From the NCBI RefSeq assembly GCF_947499585.1, contig NZ_CANMOO010000004.1:186001-250000 (forward strand): a stretch of DNA of 64,000 bases. Reading direction: 5' to 3'. Within the stretch, counting starts at the first letter, position 1; each line of letters opens with the position of its first letter. The stretch comes from an uncultured Allomuricauda sp. (GTDB taxonomy: Bacteria > Bacteroidota > Bacteroidia > Flavobacteriales > Flavobacteriaceae). The translations under genes and the position numbers were made by a program. This document shows positions 24,776 to 34,306 of the stretch, piece by piece. The notes under the pieces were generated by a model. It saw nothing but the letters and a program-made list of their open reading frames with translations. It was not told the origin of the DNA and searched no databases.

Positions 24776-25596
24776 TTTGTATTGTTTTCTAAAGCTTCAA
24801 TGATTTTTTTGGCGACTGAAACCGCTGCAGTTGGGTCTTGACCGGTAATTAACCTTCCATCTGCAATGGAATAATTGTCCCACCCTTCCTTGGAATAGGT
24901 GAAATCTCCTCCACGGGCTTTAATTTCCTGTTCAATTGAGAAGGGGAACTGCTTATAGTATTCGGCTTCCATATTTTCAAATTGATCTGGAAACCCATTA
25001 ACTTTTTTTCCTTCATATAGAAATTTTCCGTCCATGGTTTTAAGGTTTACCAATCCAGCAGTACCATGGCATATAGCAGAGACAATACCATCATTTTTTT
25101 CATAAATATCCATGGCAATCTTCTGTATGGCCTCATTTTCTGGTACACCGAACATAGCCGCCCCTCCACCTCCAAAATAGACAGCAACATAGTTTGAAGA
25201 CACAATAGCTTTCGGCTTTTTTGTATGCTTAAGAAGTTCCATGAACTCAAAATCATATAAATAGTTCTTCTGGATAGAATCCGAAGTGCTTATATAACCA
25301 ATAGGTATGGCACCACCCTTTGGACTTACAAAATCAATAAGATATCCTTTGTGTTTTAGAACATCGTAGGCCAGAACTATTTCAGCAAAATGGTTGGATG
25401 CATTTATATCTGTATCTCCGTAAGTATGTTGATTTGAAACAACAAATAGAATTCTATTGTTTTTTTGACTGAGGCTGTTCTGGGAATTAATTGACTCTGA
25501 ATTTGTGTCTTCTGCCGTGTTCTTGCAACTAAGGGATAGCGCAAAAATCAAAATGTAAAAAAGGATGTTTCTCATTACGGATACTTTTATCGGCAA
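24772..25596 (-). CDS. DJ-1/PfpI family lipoprotein
   Basis: A 274-residue protein. The signal starts at M1 or M8 (V-M-R-N-I-L-F-Y) and ends L-S-L-S-C, which suggests lipidation. The DJ-1/PfpI domain has the nucleophile elbow A-I-C-H-G-T-A-G and G-G-G-G-A-A-M-F, as in Hsp31-like and type-1 glutamine amidotransferase-like proteins. It is the first gene after an AraC regulator and is coupled to the NTF2-like gene. Expected periplasmic; activity (glyoxalase, hydrolase or chaperone) cannot be told. Confidence 0.8.
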   Translation of the reverse strand: MPIKVSVMRNILFYILIFALSLSCKNTAEDTNSESINSQNSLSQKNNRILFVVSNQHTYGDTDINASNHFAEIVLAYDVLKHKGYLIDFVSPKGGAIPIGYISTSDSIQKNYLYDFEFMELLKHTKKPKAIVSSNYVAVYFGGGGAAMFGVPENEAIQKIAMDIYEKNDGIVSAICHGTAGLVNLKTMDGKFLYEGKKVNGFPDQFENMEAEYYKQFPFSIEQEIKARGGDFTYSKEGWDNYSIADGRLITGQDPTAAVSVAKKIIEALENNTK

Positions 25597-25650
25597 TATG
25601 AGATTTCCTTCCTTTATTGGGATTTTAGGTTATAAAGTAGAAGTTCGGAT

Positions 25651-26706
25651 TTATAAATATGAACCCTGCAACTTCTCTTTGAATTTGGCAGGTGTAGTAC
25701 CAGTTAACTTTTTAAAAGTGGTGTAAAATGTTGATTTTGAGTTAAAACCACATTCGTAGCCAATAGTCTCTAAAGTAATGTTTGTATGGGATGCAATCAG
25801 TTGCTGTGCTTTTTCAATTCTATGTTCGTTTATGTACAAAGGAAAACTCTTACCCATATTATCATTCAACAATTGTGATAATTGGTGAACCGAGATTTGC
25901 AGTTTTTTTGCTAAATCTGAAGACTTTATATTGGCATCTTTAAATGGTTCATCTTCTTTCATGAAATGATTTAAGCGTTTTATGAGTATATCGGCTTGAG
26001 TATTATTGATCCTTTTATCCGCATATTTTTGATTTGGAACAAATAGGTTGACACTCTTTTTCTTATTTAGAAATACCAATATCATAAGAATGTAAAAAAG
26101 AAAGGAAAAAGTTAATGCACCTACAATGTAATACGTGTAATTAGTAAAGAAATATGCTGCCCAAATTGCGAGGTTTCCAAAAAGGATACTTAAAATCCAT
26201 ATTTCTTGAGTATTCAACTTTCTTGGTTGATCAACCAGTTTTCCCAATTTTTCTCGGAGAACCCAAGCTGATGCCATAATATAAAAAAACCATTGAAGAT
26301 AAATTCCATGAATAATATATGGTCGCCAAAGTTCAATATTGGTCTCAAAAGGATACAGATAACCTACAATGATTATTATCGGGAATAGGGCAAGAATGTG
26401 ATACTTCCAATAATTGCGGATGTTATTTTGAGGTTGAACTATGGATTTTATATAGAAATATAGAAAAGGACCAATAAAAAAACAGGCTGAGAGTCCTATT
26501 TGCAAGTAAATAAATGATAAGTCCGGTTTAAAATAGAAAAATACTGATTTTCCAATCCTAACACTCATCATTAACAGGAGCAGTCCAAGAAACCGGTTTG
26601 CAATGTGCTTTGGTTTGGCAAAACCTAAAAAATAAATTCCCAAACACAAACCATTGAACGCACCTAGAGCACTAAAAAAGAACAAAAGTGTTTGATTCAA
26701 CTCCAT
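25651..26706 (-). CDS. AraC family regulator with N-terminal membrane domain
   Basis: A 351-residue protein. Residues 1-215 form about seven membrane helices. The C-terminal 100 residues are an AraC DNA-binding domain: two helix-turn-helix units, with L-A-K-K-L-Q-I-S-V-H-Q-L-S near 265 and I-G-Y-E-C-G-F-N-S-K-S-T-F-Y-T-T-F-K-K near 318-336. It lies 55 bp upstream of the DJ-1 / NTF2-like / hydrolase-like operon in the same direction and probably regulates it. The 7TM-AraC layout is common in Bacteroidota. Confidence 0.9.
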   Translation of the reverse strand: MELNQTLLFFFSALGAFNGLCLGIYFLGFAKPKHIANRFLGLLLLMMSVRIGKSVFFYFKPDLSFIYLQIGLSACFFIGPFLYFYIKSIVQPQNNIRNYWKYHILALFPIIIIVGYLYPFETNIELWRPYIIHGIYLQWFFYIMASAWVLREKLGKLVDQPRKLNTQEIWILSILFGNLAIWAAYFFTNYTYYIVGALTFSFLFYILMILVFLNKKKSVNLFVPNQKYADKRINNTQADILIKRLNHFMKEDEPFKDANIKSSDLAKKLQISVHQLSQLLNDNMGKSFPLYINEHRIEKAQQLIASHTNITLETIGYECGFNSKSTFYTTFKKLTGTTPAKFKEKLQGSYL

Positions 26707-26783
26707 AAACTACTAAAAGGTTCTTAAATCTAAAAATAAGCATTTTAGAAGAGGTTTGTTTCCTCTGCAATGGTATGTATTTC

Positions 26784-27236
26784 TTATTGAAGCTGTCTTA
26801 GTCCCTCATAGGTAACTATGCTCACTGCATTTGCCAAATTTAGACTACGGATGTGATCGCTATAAAGGGGAATCTTGTAAAGTTTTTCCCTATTGGTTTC
26901 TATGATTTGTTTTGAAAGCCCTACGGACTCCTTTCCAAATACTAAAAACAACTCATCTTTATATGGTATGGACCAATGATTCTTTTCTCCGTGACTAGAG
27001 AAATAAACAAAATCTTTGTCTTTGTGAATGGAAAAAAAATCAGCTTCGTTTTCATAAATTGAAATTGAAATATGCTTCCAATAATCTAATCCTGCTCGTT
27101 TAAGTCGTTTATCATCGATTTCAAAACCAAATGGTTTTACCAAATGCAGATGAGAATTTGTCGCCAATGCAAGTCTACCAATATTCCCAGTATTGGTAGG
27201 AATTTCAGGTTCTATAAGAACAATATTAAAACTCAT
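26784..27236 (-). CDS. trmL: tRNA (cytidine(34)-2'-O)-methyltransferase
   Basis: A 150-residue SPOUT methyltransferase of normal TrmL size. Motifs are I-E-P-E-I-P-T-N-T-G-N-I-G-R near 8-21, L-V-F-G-K-E-S-V-G-L near 100, and the knot-closing I-P-L-Y-S-D-H-I-R-S-L-N-L-A-N-A-V near 122-138. It methylates the wobble ribose of tRNA-Leu. No operon partner is evident. Confidence 0.92.
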   Translation of the reverse strand: MSFNIVLIEPEIPTNTGNIGRLALATNSHLHLVKPFGFEIDDKRLKRAGLDYWKHISISIYENEADFFSIHKDKDFVYFSSHGEKNHWSIPYKDELFLVFGKESVGLSKQIIETNREKLYKIPLYSDHIRSLNLANAVSIVTYEGLRQLQ

Positions 27237-27328
27237 ATGAAGAAAATTCGCAAATCAGATGTGGTTCAAATATAGAATAGATTTGAAATAAACTTATCTA
27301 AATGAAGCAATTTCAATAAATATTCAGT

Positions 27329-28117
27329 TTAATTGAGGTAGGCGGATTCTGGAAGTATAATTGGGTCACATCTAAGAATTTTTCTACTGCACATTTTACA
27401 CTGATTGTTTTCTTTTAGTTCTTTTAAAGCCAATTGCATAGGGTCAGGTAAAGTATAGATATTAGCCGCGCTATAGGCAACTTCGTATCCCATATCCTCA
27501 AAAGCAGCAATAGACAATTTGCTTATTGGGTTGTCGCCATCATCTATAAACCCGGTCATTAACTCATTATCAAAAGTAAGTTCACGCCAATGTCCATCGC
27601 GAGTTCCTGGTCCGCCAGTATTAGCTAAGGGAACTGGATTTGACTCATCATTGTTGGTTAGAACATTATATTCACGTATTGCATTTGCACCTATGAATAC
27701 TGGATTTTCTGAGCCTTCATTTGAGATGAGGTTTAAAAATTGTGTAGACCAAAGCGTACCAAAACCTAACACATGGCCCATTTCATGAATAATAACATCT
27801 ACAAGGCTGTTCTCAGCTTCTAAGCGGGCTAAATCAGCACTATCAAAGCGCATGATGCCTGTTGCTGGCAAAAAGCTTCCAGCTCTAAGTTGTGTAGGCC
27901 CAGCTTGGCCAAGAATTCCAGAGGCACCATCAATACTGGCACCTTGGGCATCAATTCTTACATTATCTATGATATCTCCGTTTGCCAGTTGTACTGAAGG
28001 TAAATCTCCTGTGATAATTTCTTGCCACCTACAAGCAGCTTCGTCAAAAATTGTTTGTTGACTCTCTGTCAATCCACCTAAAAATCTAACTTCTATGCTA
28101 AAACTCATCTTCTCCAA
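27329..28117 (-). CDS. M8 (leishmanolysin)-like zinc metalloprotease without signal peptide
   Basis: A 262-residue protein with the metzincin zinc motif H111-E112-M-G-H115-V-L-G-F. A later His in R-D-G-H-W-R-E and a Met-turn candidate in N-E-L-M-T-G-F match leishmanolysin-like proteases. Residues 1-10 show no signal peptide, so export, if any, would use another route. The C-terminal 30 residues hold a Cys cluster (C-K-M-C-x4-L-R-C). Start may be M1 or M4. It stands alone between trmL and the DUF5916 gene. Substrate unknown. Confidence 0.75.
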   Translation of the reverse strand: MEKMSFSIEVRFLGGLTESQQTIFDEAACRWQEIITGDLPSVQLANGDIIDNVRIDAQGASIDGASGILGQAGPTQLRAGSFLPATGIMRFDSADLARLEAENSLVDVIIHEMGHVLGFGTLWSTQFLNLISNEGSENPVFIGANAIREYNVLTNNDESNPVPLANTGGPGTRDGHWRELTFDNELMTGFIDDGDNPISKLSIAAFEDMGYEVAYSAANIYTLPDPMQLALKELKENNQCKMCSRKILRCDPIILPESAYLN

Positions 28118-28249
28118 TTTTAAAATTCATGTGCAATATGATATATGATCTGAGGTCATTTAAATGCAAAACCAATACTGCGCACAATATTTACGTTCCA
28201 AATTGGTAAACACGATGTTAACGAGGATGGAGAAATGTGTTATAAAGTG

Positions 28250-30463
28250 TTAAAGCCAATAGGTGACTTTAAGTACAATGGACCTGTTTTTGATGCCTAA
28301 GCCAGTGGTATCATGATTCTCGTTAAAAATTAGAAATATGTCTGACATTGGACTATATCGCCATTGTAGACGGGAAAAAGCGCTTAGATTATCACCTTGA
28401 GTATTGTATTGCAGTACATTTCTGAGGAATAACTTGTTGGAAAAACTGATATCTCCATTGAATCGCACCAAATGCAACTGATCTTCACCAAAACCGTCTG
28501 CTAATCGGATATCATTGAAATCATAAGTAATTCCAAAACTTCCCCATGGTCGCAGTCGAAAAGAACCTTGGACCATAGCGCCCATTCTTGTACCATTAAA
28601 AAATTCCCCGTAGGCGAGTCGGGTGTTCCATACAAAGGTTTTCCTAACATCAGAATCATACCGTAGTTCAGCCCATGGAAAAGAATAATCACCAACCGGA
28701 ATTGGGGTATAATCATCACCCAAAAGGCCAGTTGGAAACATCAGGTTTACCTTGCGATACCTTGATAATAGGGTCAATCTAGCTGTATTACGATAATAAA
28801 AATCCCATCCAAAGTTATTTTGACTTTCATTGAAAGAGCCATCAGGATTTAAATACATGTTATGCCAAGTGCGAAGTCCATGAGAGTTCAATTTTTTGCT
28901 TTCATCGTCGATAAAGGTGAGATACCGAACCCATGGGTTGATCAGTGTGTAGCCCATTCGTGTGGTTTCTTCTGTTATGGCATTATAATTTTCGAGCCTT
29001 GGATTAACCCCTAATTCGGTAATATAGTTATCGCCAATTACATTAAAAACCCACCCAGATCGAAAGCGTTTAGAGGTAAAGGAGCCGACAAATCCATAAA
29101 AATGGGTGTCCTTGTAGTTTTCAGGAGTTAAGGAGGTATGGTATAAAAAAGTGGTGTTTAATTTTCCGCTTTCTGATATATAGCTGAATTCCAGCCCTGC
29201 ATTTCTTGAATATTCTAAATCTTGGGTAGTACTTGTAGCCTGTCTATTCATGAAAATACCCTTGATTACAGATCGTTTCAATACTTTTTGTTGAAAAGCG
29301 CCGACACTATAGTTCTGTGCGGCAAAATCATCGGTTTTTCGTGTTTGCACGTTCATTACACCAATTCTTAGACTTGGAGTAACATTCCCAGTGAGTCGCC
29401 CACCAAAATCTATTGGCGTGGGTTCACCATTGTTGATTCCAATCCGCCGGGAGAAAAATGGTCGAACATCATAACTGCCAAAACTTGAAAAGATATCGCT
29501 ATTTTCTAGAAAAAAGTTTCGTTGCTCGGGAAGAAAAATACTGAATCTGGTTATGTTTGTTACCTGCTGATCGACATCAGCATTGGAGAAATCCGGAAAC
29601 AATGTTAAATCCAGATTAAGATTGCTGGTCAACGCAATTTTAACTTCTCCACCAATATCATTATTAAAATCAGCCTCCAACTGTTCACTGTCTTCAAAAT
29701 CCCTAATAGAAGACGAGGTAACATACGGATTGAAAATAAAGGCACCTTTGGCTTTTTCTGGACTTCTATCCCATAGTAAAGTACCCATGAAATTCATACT
29801 TGCGGTACTAAAATTTAATGGATATAGCGTCCAGGTAGTGTAGGCATTATTTTGCTTGTCTCCTCGGATAAAATTTATGCCCCAATTACTTTGGTTTGGA
29901 TTGTATCGAAGCGTTTTAAAAGGAATGGCCATTTCCACAATCCAATAATCATCATATTGTGCAATTTTGGACGTCCATTTGTTATCCCAATTTTCAGAAA
30001 AATCAGTCTGCGATCCTTGAATAGTTAAATCGCCTTCTATTTCTGAACCACCAGCTGTAACTCCAAACAAAAAACCACTCTGCTTATTGTTTACAGGATC
30101 TAATACAATGGAGAAGTTATCACTGTCCCAGTAATCTTGGCGGTTATCCCGCATTAAGGACTGAACGATACGTTTACCTTTATCATAGCATTTGGCCATA
30201 ACATAAAGGTTCTGATTGTCATAAGTAAGTTTGACTTCAGTTTGGTTTTCTGCATAACCGGTATCTGTTGGCCAATGATTGTAAAAACTTGATGTAGTGT
30301 CATACGCTTCCCACTCATTTTCTCCAGCAATACCATCTAATTGAATAGGAGCAACGGTTTTTTGGATGGTGTATTTAAAAAGTGACCTAGTATCGCCCTC
30401 TCCATTTTGAGTAAAGCCAATTAGGGAAATGAGCAAGAAGCATGATGACAAAACAATTTTCAT
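28250..30463 (-). CDS. DUF5916 protein with N-terminal CBM9-like domain
   Basis: A 737-residue secreted protein: signal peptide to about 18, a CBM9-like beta-sandwich (about 35-215, with L-D-G-I-A-G-E-N-E-W and L-Y-V-M-A-K-C-Y-D), then a long DUF5916 region. That region ends in alternating aromatic strands (S-I-V-L-K-V-T-Y-W-L), typical of an outer-membrane barrel. These proteins are common in marine Bacteroidota; ligand and role are unknown. A LytS/LytR-type pair lies just upstream and may control it. Confidence 0.85.
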   Translation of the reverse strand: MKIVLSSCFLLISLIGFTQNGEGDTRSLFKYTIQKTVAPIQLDGIAGENEWEAYDTTSSFYNHWPTDTGYAENQTEVKLTYDNQNLYVMAKCYDKGKRIVQSLMRDNRQDYWDSDNFSIVLDPVNNKQSGFLFGVTAGGSEIEGDLTIQGSQTDFSENWDNKWTSKIAQYDDYWIVEMAIPFKTLRYNPNQSNWGINFIRGDKQNNAYTTWTLYPLNFSTASMNFMGTLLWDRSPEKAKGAFIFNPYVTSSSIRDFEDSEQLEADFNNDIGGEVKIALTSNLNLDLTLFPDFSNADVDQQVTNITRFSIFLPEQRNFFLENSDIFSSFGSYDVRPFFSRRIGINNGEPTPIDFGGRLTGNVTPSLRIGVMNVQTRKTDDFAAQNYSVGAFQQKVLKRSVIKGIFMNRQATSTTQDLEYSRNAGLEFSYISESGKLNTTFLYHTSLTPENYKDTHFYGFVGSFTSKRFRSGWVFNVIGDNYITELGVNPRLENYNAITEETTRMGYTLINPWVRYLTFIDDESKKLNSHGLRTWHNMYLNPDGSFNESQNNFGWDFYYRNTARLTLLSRYRKVNLMFPTGLLGDDYTPIPVGDYSFPWAELRYDSDVRKTFVWNTRLAYGEFFNGTRMGAMVQGSFRLRPWGSFGITYDFNDIRLADGFGEDQLHLVRFNGDISFSNKLFLRNVLQYNTQGDNLSAFSRLQWRYSPMSDIFLIFNENHDTTGLGIKNRSIVLKVTYWL

Positions 30464-30663
30464 AAACTGTTCGTTTTTTGATGATACTCAAAGAACACGG
30501 TCTTTAAAATGATTATCAAATGCTTTTTGGGAATGCCATTTTTAAACTGGTAAATGACTTTAAGTGGCGGTTTGTCGCCGAAAGGCCGGATAATGTTGTC
30601 GAAAATGTGAAGAGAGATGCACTGGGAACGGATTTAAGGAATGCTTAACAACGTTTGTCACCT

Positions 30664-31410
30664 TTATCTGGAACGGTCTTGAAGTATAGTTAATGCCTGA
30701 GATCGGTAATTTCTACCAATGGGTAACTCTTTTCCATTAATTTCTACCATAATACTATTGAATGCAGTCACTTTCTCTACGGATACGATAAAGGACCTAT
30801 GAATTCTAATAAACTGTTTTGATGGTAGTTTTTCGGCCAAATAACCAATACGTTGTGTAGTTGTAACTTCTTGGGATCCAATATGGATAATGACCTTGTC
30901 ATTCAAGCTTTCCAAATATAGAATATTGGATAAATCCAATTTAACCACCTTTCTTTGGGTCTTTATATATAGTAATTCTGATTCAGTTTCTGACCTATCG
31001 TCTTTTGTACGTTCTTGGGTTTCATTTTGTGGTGAAGAAGCACTCCCTGTTAAGTATTTGTTTGCTTTAGCTACTGTCTTCATAAAGCGACCTAAAGAAA
31101 TCGGCTTTAAAAGGTAATCTATAGCATCAAGCTCAAAGGCTTTTATGGCGAATTCCCTATAAGCTGTTGTAAATACTACTAAAGGGATGGGGTTAAGGGA
31201 CTCAAGGAGTTCCAAGCCATTGATTTTAGGCATTTTAATATCTAAAAAAACAAGATCTATATTTTCTTTTTGAAGGTGTCCAAAAGCTTCAACGGCATTG
31301 GTGCAAGCGGCCACTACCTCTAACTGTTCAATTTGATTGGCGTAGTTTTCCAATACATTTCTAGCAAGAGGCTCGTCATCAACTATAATACATCTTATTT
31401 TTTTATCCAT
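30664..31410 (-). CDS. LytR/AlgR-type response regulator
   Basis: A 248-residue regulator: receiver domain (1-120) with acidic pocket D11-D12 and phospho-acceptor Asp57 in V-F-L-D-I-K-M-P, a linker, and a LytTR DNA-binding domain (about 148-245, with F-I-R-I-H-R-S-F-I-V). It follows its kinase gene by 15 bp. Together they form a two-component system of the LytS/LytR (YehU/YehT) kind. The signal is unknown; the DUF5916 gene 200 bp downstream is a candidate target. Confidence 0.93.
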   Translation of the reverse strand: MDKKIRCIIVDDEPLARNVLENYANQIEQLEVVAACTNAVEAFGHLQKENIDLVFLDIKMPKINGLELLESLNPIPLVVFTTAYREFAIKAFELDAIDYLLKPISLGRFMKTVAKANKYLTGSASSPQNETQERTKDDRSETESELLYIKTQRKVVKLDLSNILYLESLNDKVIIHIGSQEVTTTQRIGYLAEKLPSKQFIRIHRSFIVSVEKVTAFNSIMVEINGKELPIGRNYRSQALTILQDRSR

Positions 31411-31425
31411 GCCTTGAATATGAAT

Positions 31426-32493
31426 TTAAGAACTTATTCCACTTAAATCAATTTCCAGTTTCACTAAAAAACTATCAGGCTCTTCTAAAACTTTTAACCG
31501 GTGTTTTTCTGGAAAAAATAAGGCTAACCTGCGTTTTACGTTTTTGAGACCAATATTTTTATCACCATCTAAATTTCCACTACTTTCTGAGGAAGCTTTG
31601 CTATTTTCCACCATAAATTGTAGTTGTTGGTTCTCGAGTTTAAGGTCTATGTTGATCCAAGAATCGCTAATTAAGGTATCTGCGCCATGTTTGAACGCAT
31701 TTTCTACAAATGGCAATAAAAGTAATGGAGGGATTAGGCTTTCCTTATTGTCGTCCTTTATTACTGTAGATATGGTTAGGTGTTCACCATATCGTAATCT
31801 TTCCAGTTCCACCAGATTCATTAATTGTTCCCATTCCTTATCTACCGTGATTAAGCGGTCATTACACTCATAGAGCATATAATCCAAAAATTTGGATAAA
31901 CCCAGTACGGCATCAGGTGTTTCGGCAGATTTAGCTAGGGAAAGGGAATAGATGCTATTTAGGGTGTTAAAAAGGAAATGCGGATGTATTTGGGCTTTGA
32001 GGAACTTTAGTTCTGTTTCCACTTTTTCTTTTTCCAAAGCTTTGTTTATCTGGTCTTTTTGGAAGATGAAGCGTTGTAATTTAATGGCCATAGCCACAAA
32101 AACAGGAATGTACACCCTAAGTAGTGAGTTAAAGACTTTAGGGGCATACCATACAGGGTCTTTCCAGTACCCTTCTTCATATTGAAACCAGCGATAGAGA
32201 TAGCGCCAGTTCATGTATCTATCAATTAAGGCCATTGAAATGCCCAATATCAAGGAAAGTACGATGTATGTCACAATCTTCTTTGGATACAGATACTTAG
32301 GCATTAAATAATAAAGTGTGATGTAGGTCGGAATTATCTTCCAGGGTAATAGAAACAGGAGCTGTAGAAATTGATCGCAATAATAATTTCCGTCATAACT
32401 ACCCCAAAAAACGGTATAGAACAGGATATACGCCAACCAGAATAGGATGTGATAGTGGATCCGGTATTTTGCGTATTGCTGTTGTTCAATCAT
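31426..32493 (-). CDS. LytS-type sensor histidine kinase
   Basis: A 355-residue kinase with four N-terminal membrane helices (about 12-140) and no large extracellular domain. A coiled coil leads to the His_kinase motif with His172 in Q-I-H-P-H-F-L-F-N. A degenerate ATPase domain follows with L-L-P-F-V-E-N-A-F-K-H-G near 255 and G-x-N-V near 325. It is paired with the LytTR regulator downstream and probably senses membrane or small-molecule signals. Confidence 0.92.
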   Translation of the reverse strand: MIEQQQYAKYRIHYHILFWLAYILFYTVFWGSYDGNYYCDQFLQLLFLLPWKIIPTYITLYYLMPKYLYPKKIVTYIVLSLILGISMALIDRYMNWRYLYRWFQYEEGYWKDPVWYAPKVFNSLLRVYIPVFVAMAIKLQRFIFQKDQINKALEKEKVETELKFLKAQIHPHFLFNTLNSIYSLSLAKSAETPDAVLGLSKFLDYMLYECNDRLITVDKEWEQLMNLVELERLRYGEHLTISTVIKDDNKESLIPPLLLLPFVENAFKHGADTLISDSWINIDLKLENQQLQFMVENSKASSESSGNLDGDKNIGLKNVKRRLALFFPEKHRLKVLEEPDSFLVKLEIDLSGISS

Positions 32494-32854
32494 GCTGGAT
32501 CAAGTTTCTTCTCATAGCAAGGAGGTCCAAATGTAATTTTGGGGAATGAAATTACAAAATAGGATGAAAATTTAAAGAAAACAGCCGTAGACAACAGGTT
32601 TTTGAAGTTGAATGTTCCTTTCTTTACAGAAGTGTTGCAGATTATATCTGCTGTTTTCTTTTAAGTTCATTGTAATTTTCTTAACAATAAAATCCTTAGT
32701 TTTTTTAAGTATTTCCTGTAATGTAATGTCAGGACCCCTATGTATATTGCAGTCTCTTTTTAAGCAGACGCTGTTGATAAGTACTTCCTCAACTTGTATC
32801 AACCTGCACAAAATGAGGTAGTTTAATGGTTTTAAACCCTTAAATTTTCTTATT

Positions 32855-33016
32855 ATGAAAAGAGTAGTATCGAAAACCTTATTGTTAATCGGGATAACTG
32901 TCATGGCAGTTTCTTGCGAAATCTCATCCATTGATGAAGAAGAGAAATCAATTGTCACAGATGTTGACATTCTTTCACCTGACAAAAAAACCAGACCGCC
33001 AGGTAGTAACGATTAG
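32855..33016 (+). CDS. Small 53-residue lipoprotein
   Basis: A short frame from ATG at 32855 to TAG at 33014-33016. It encodes M-K-R-V-V-S-K, a hydrophobic stretch, and a good lipobox M-A-V-S-C (Cys21). About 32 mostly polar, acidic residues follow, with no domain. Small lipoproteins of this kind are frequent in flavobacteria. It is followed directly by a membrane-protein frame at about 33030, so both may share a transcript. Confidence 0.5.
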   Translation: MKRVVSKTLLLIGITVMAVSCEISSIDEEEKSIVTDVDILSPDKKTRPPGSND

Positions 33017-33029
33017 TGCATTGGCCTTT

Positions 33030-33623
33030 ATGGGAATTTTCATGAAGTTTGCATATATCTTTTTCATGAAGGACAACGATGTTGCTATTGATTTTAACGG
33101 CTATACATCGTTGTCCTCCCTTTTGTGGGTATGGGGCAACGAACTTTCAACAATTTCCATTGGAGCCATTATTTGGGTTTCTGCTACATATCATTCAAAA
33201 AACTCACTTTCAAAAAAAGTATTTCGGATTATTTCCTCATTTACGATAGTATCTGGATTCTATTTTGTTTGCTGGACTTTTTTGGATAGCAAGTATTTTA
33301 CAGAGATGGTAGAAATCATCGGTAGCATTACAATGGCAATAATAAGCACAATTTTATATATTGGATTTATCTCATTTCTCTCTAAGGAAATAACCAATGT
33401 ACGAGAATTAAGAACCGTGATTATTGACTTCTTTGTTGAACTGAACAATGTTCATATTTGGGGGTTGCTAAAAAACTTCAAAAAGTTGGAATTACTTGAT
33501 GATTATAATATTGAGCAAAACTTAAGAAAGCAAATCAATGCGAAATTGAAAATTGAGAGAGAACAAATAATAGCAAGTCTTGATAAAAGTATACGAGAGA
33601 AAGCGAGTGAAATCGATTGTTAA
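33030..33623 (+). CDS. Uncharacterised four-TM membrane protein with coiled-coil tail
   Basis: About 197 residues from the ATG at 33030; TTG at 33021 is an alternative. The same frame stays open back to 32931, but there it overlaps the lipoprotein gene, so a later start is more natural. Four hydrophobic helices (near M-G-I-F-M-K-F-A-Y-I-F-F, W-V-W-G-N-E-L-S, I-I-S-S-F-T-I-V-S-G-F and I-G-S-I-T-M-A-I-I-S) precede a charged helical tail of about 60 residues. No family recognised. The region is poor in recognisable genes and may be recently acquired. Confidence 0.5.
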   Translation: MGIFMKFAYIFFMKDNDVAIDFNGYTSLSSLLWVWGNELSTISIGAIIWVSATYHSKNSLSKKVFRIISSFTIVSGFYFVCWTFLDSKYFTEMVEIIGSITMAIISTILYIGFISFLSKEITNVRELRTVIIDFFVELNNVHIWGLLKNFKKLELLDDYNIEQNLRKQINAKLKIEREQIIASLDKSIREKASEIDC

Positions 33624-34127
33624 CAGCCTTTTTTCAGCTGCTATTTAATGAATTGCCTATAAAGAATTTACAACCAAATTTGTTCTCAGGCGTTCCTATA
33701 ACCTTGATTTTTCAATTTCTATTTTAGTTGTAACTTATTTTGTGGACAGCATCGAAAATTTCTTTTCAATCTTTTTATAACCGATATCATTGGTTAGATC
33801 ATAATTTAAAACCAACTTGTTCTTAAGTGGTTTTCCAAAAATCATGCTATAATAGTTACTTACTTGTCAATTGTCTACAACACTCAATCTATACCCTTAT
33901 CAGCTAACATATCCTAATATCTATGCTTTTCTACTAATAGCTATATAATTTACCGCCACTAGTGCCCACCAAAATTGTATATATGAGATTAAGTTTGAAG
34001 TGAACAAAATAACAAATAGAATTAAAAATTTGTTTTAAAGTGTGTAATGATAATGAGTGTTACGAATGTATAAATCAATTTTTTGAAAATGAAAGATGAG
34101 TAGTTTGAACAGTAAAGTCAAAGTATT
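33624..34127. other. Gene-poor gap with a possible ORF remnant
   Basis: No intact conserved gene is visible. A minus-strand frame of 36 codons (33845 to 33735) reads like part of a larger protein (M-I-F-G-K-P-L-K-N-K-L-V-L-N-Y-D), but it has stops on both sides. The rest is AT-rich sequence with many stops in all frames. It may be eroded coding DNA. Confidence 0.4.
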
Positions 34128-34294
34128 ATGGGAATCAGATTCGGTAACCCAGATATGCTTTAGAACAAAAGCTTCAAAAGAGAAAGTTAGAGCAAAAAAA
34201 TGTAGAGAGTATTGACAAACAATTGAATTTCAATGTTCAAATTCCTACATTGCCTATCCTCCCATACTTCAGATTAATTCTGGCAGTGAATTAA
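34128..34294 (+). pseudogene. Small gene with an apparent frameshift
   Basis: An ATG at 34128 opens M-G-I-R-F-G-N-P-D-M-L and meets TAG at 34161. The frame one base back is open from 34148 and continues with L-E-Q-K-L-Q-K-R-K-L-E-Q-K-N to TAA at 34292-34294. Joined by a one-base shift, the two give about 55 residues with a charged helix and a Pro-rich end. It lies 12 bp before the next small gene. It could be a broken gene, a sequencing error or chance. Confidence 0.3.
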
Positions 34295-34306
34295 TCTAAA
34301 GAATTT

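Noticed and set aside
32572-32985. A 137-codon minus-strand frame
   Set aside because: It is antisense to the lipoprotein gene at 32855, lacks any recognisable domain and reads as a shadow of that gene plus non-coding DNA.
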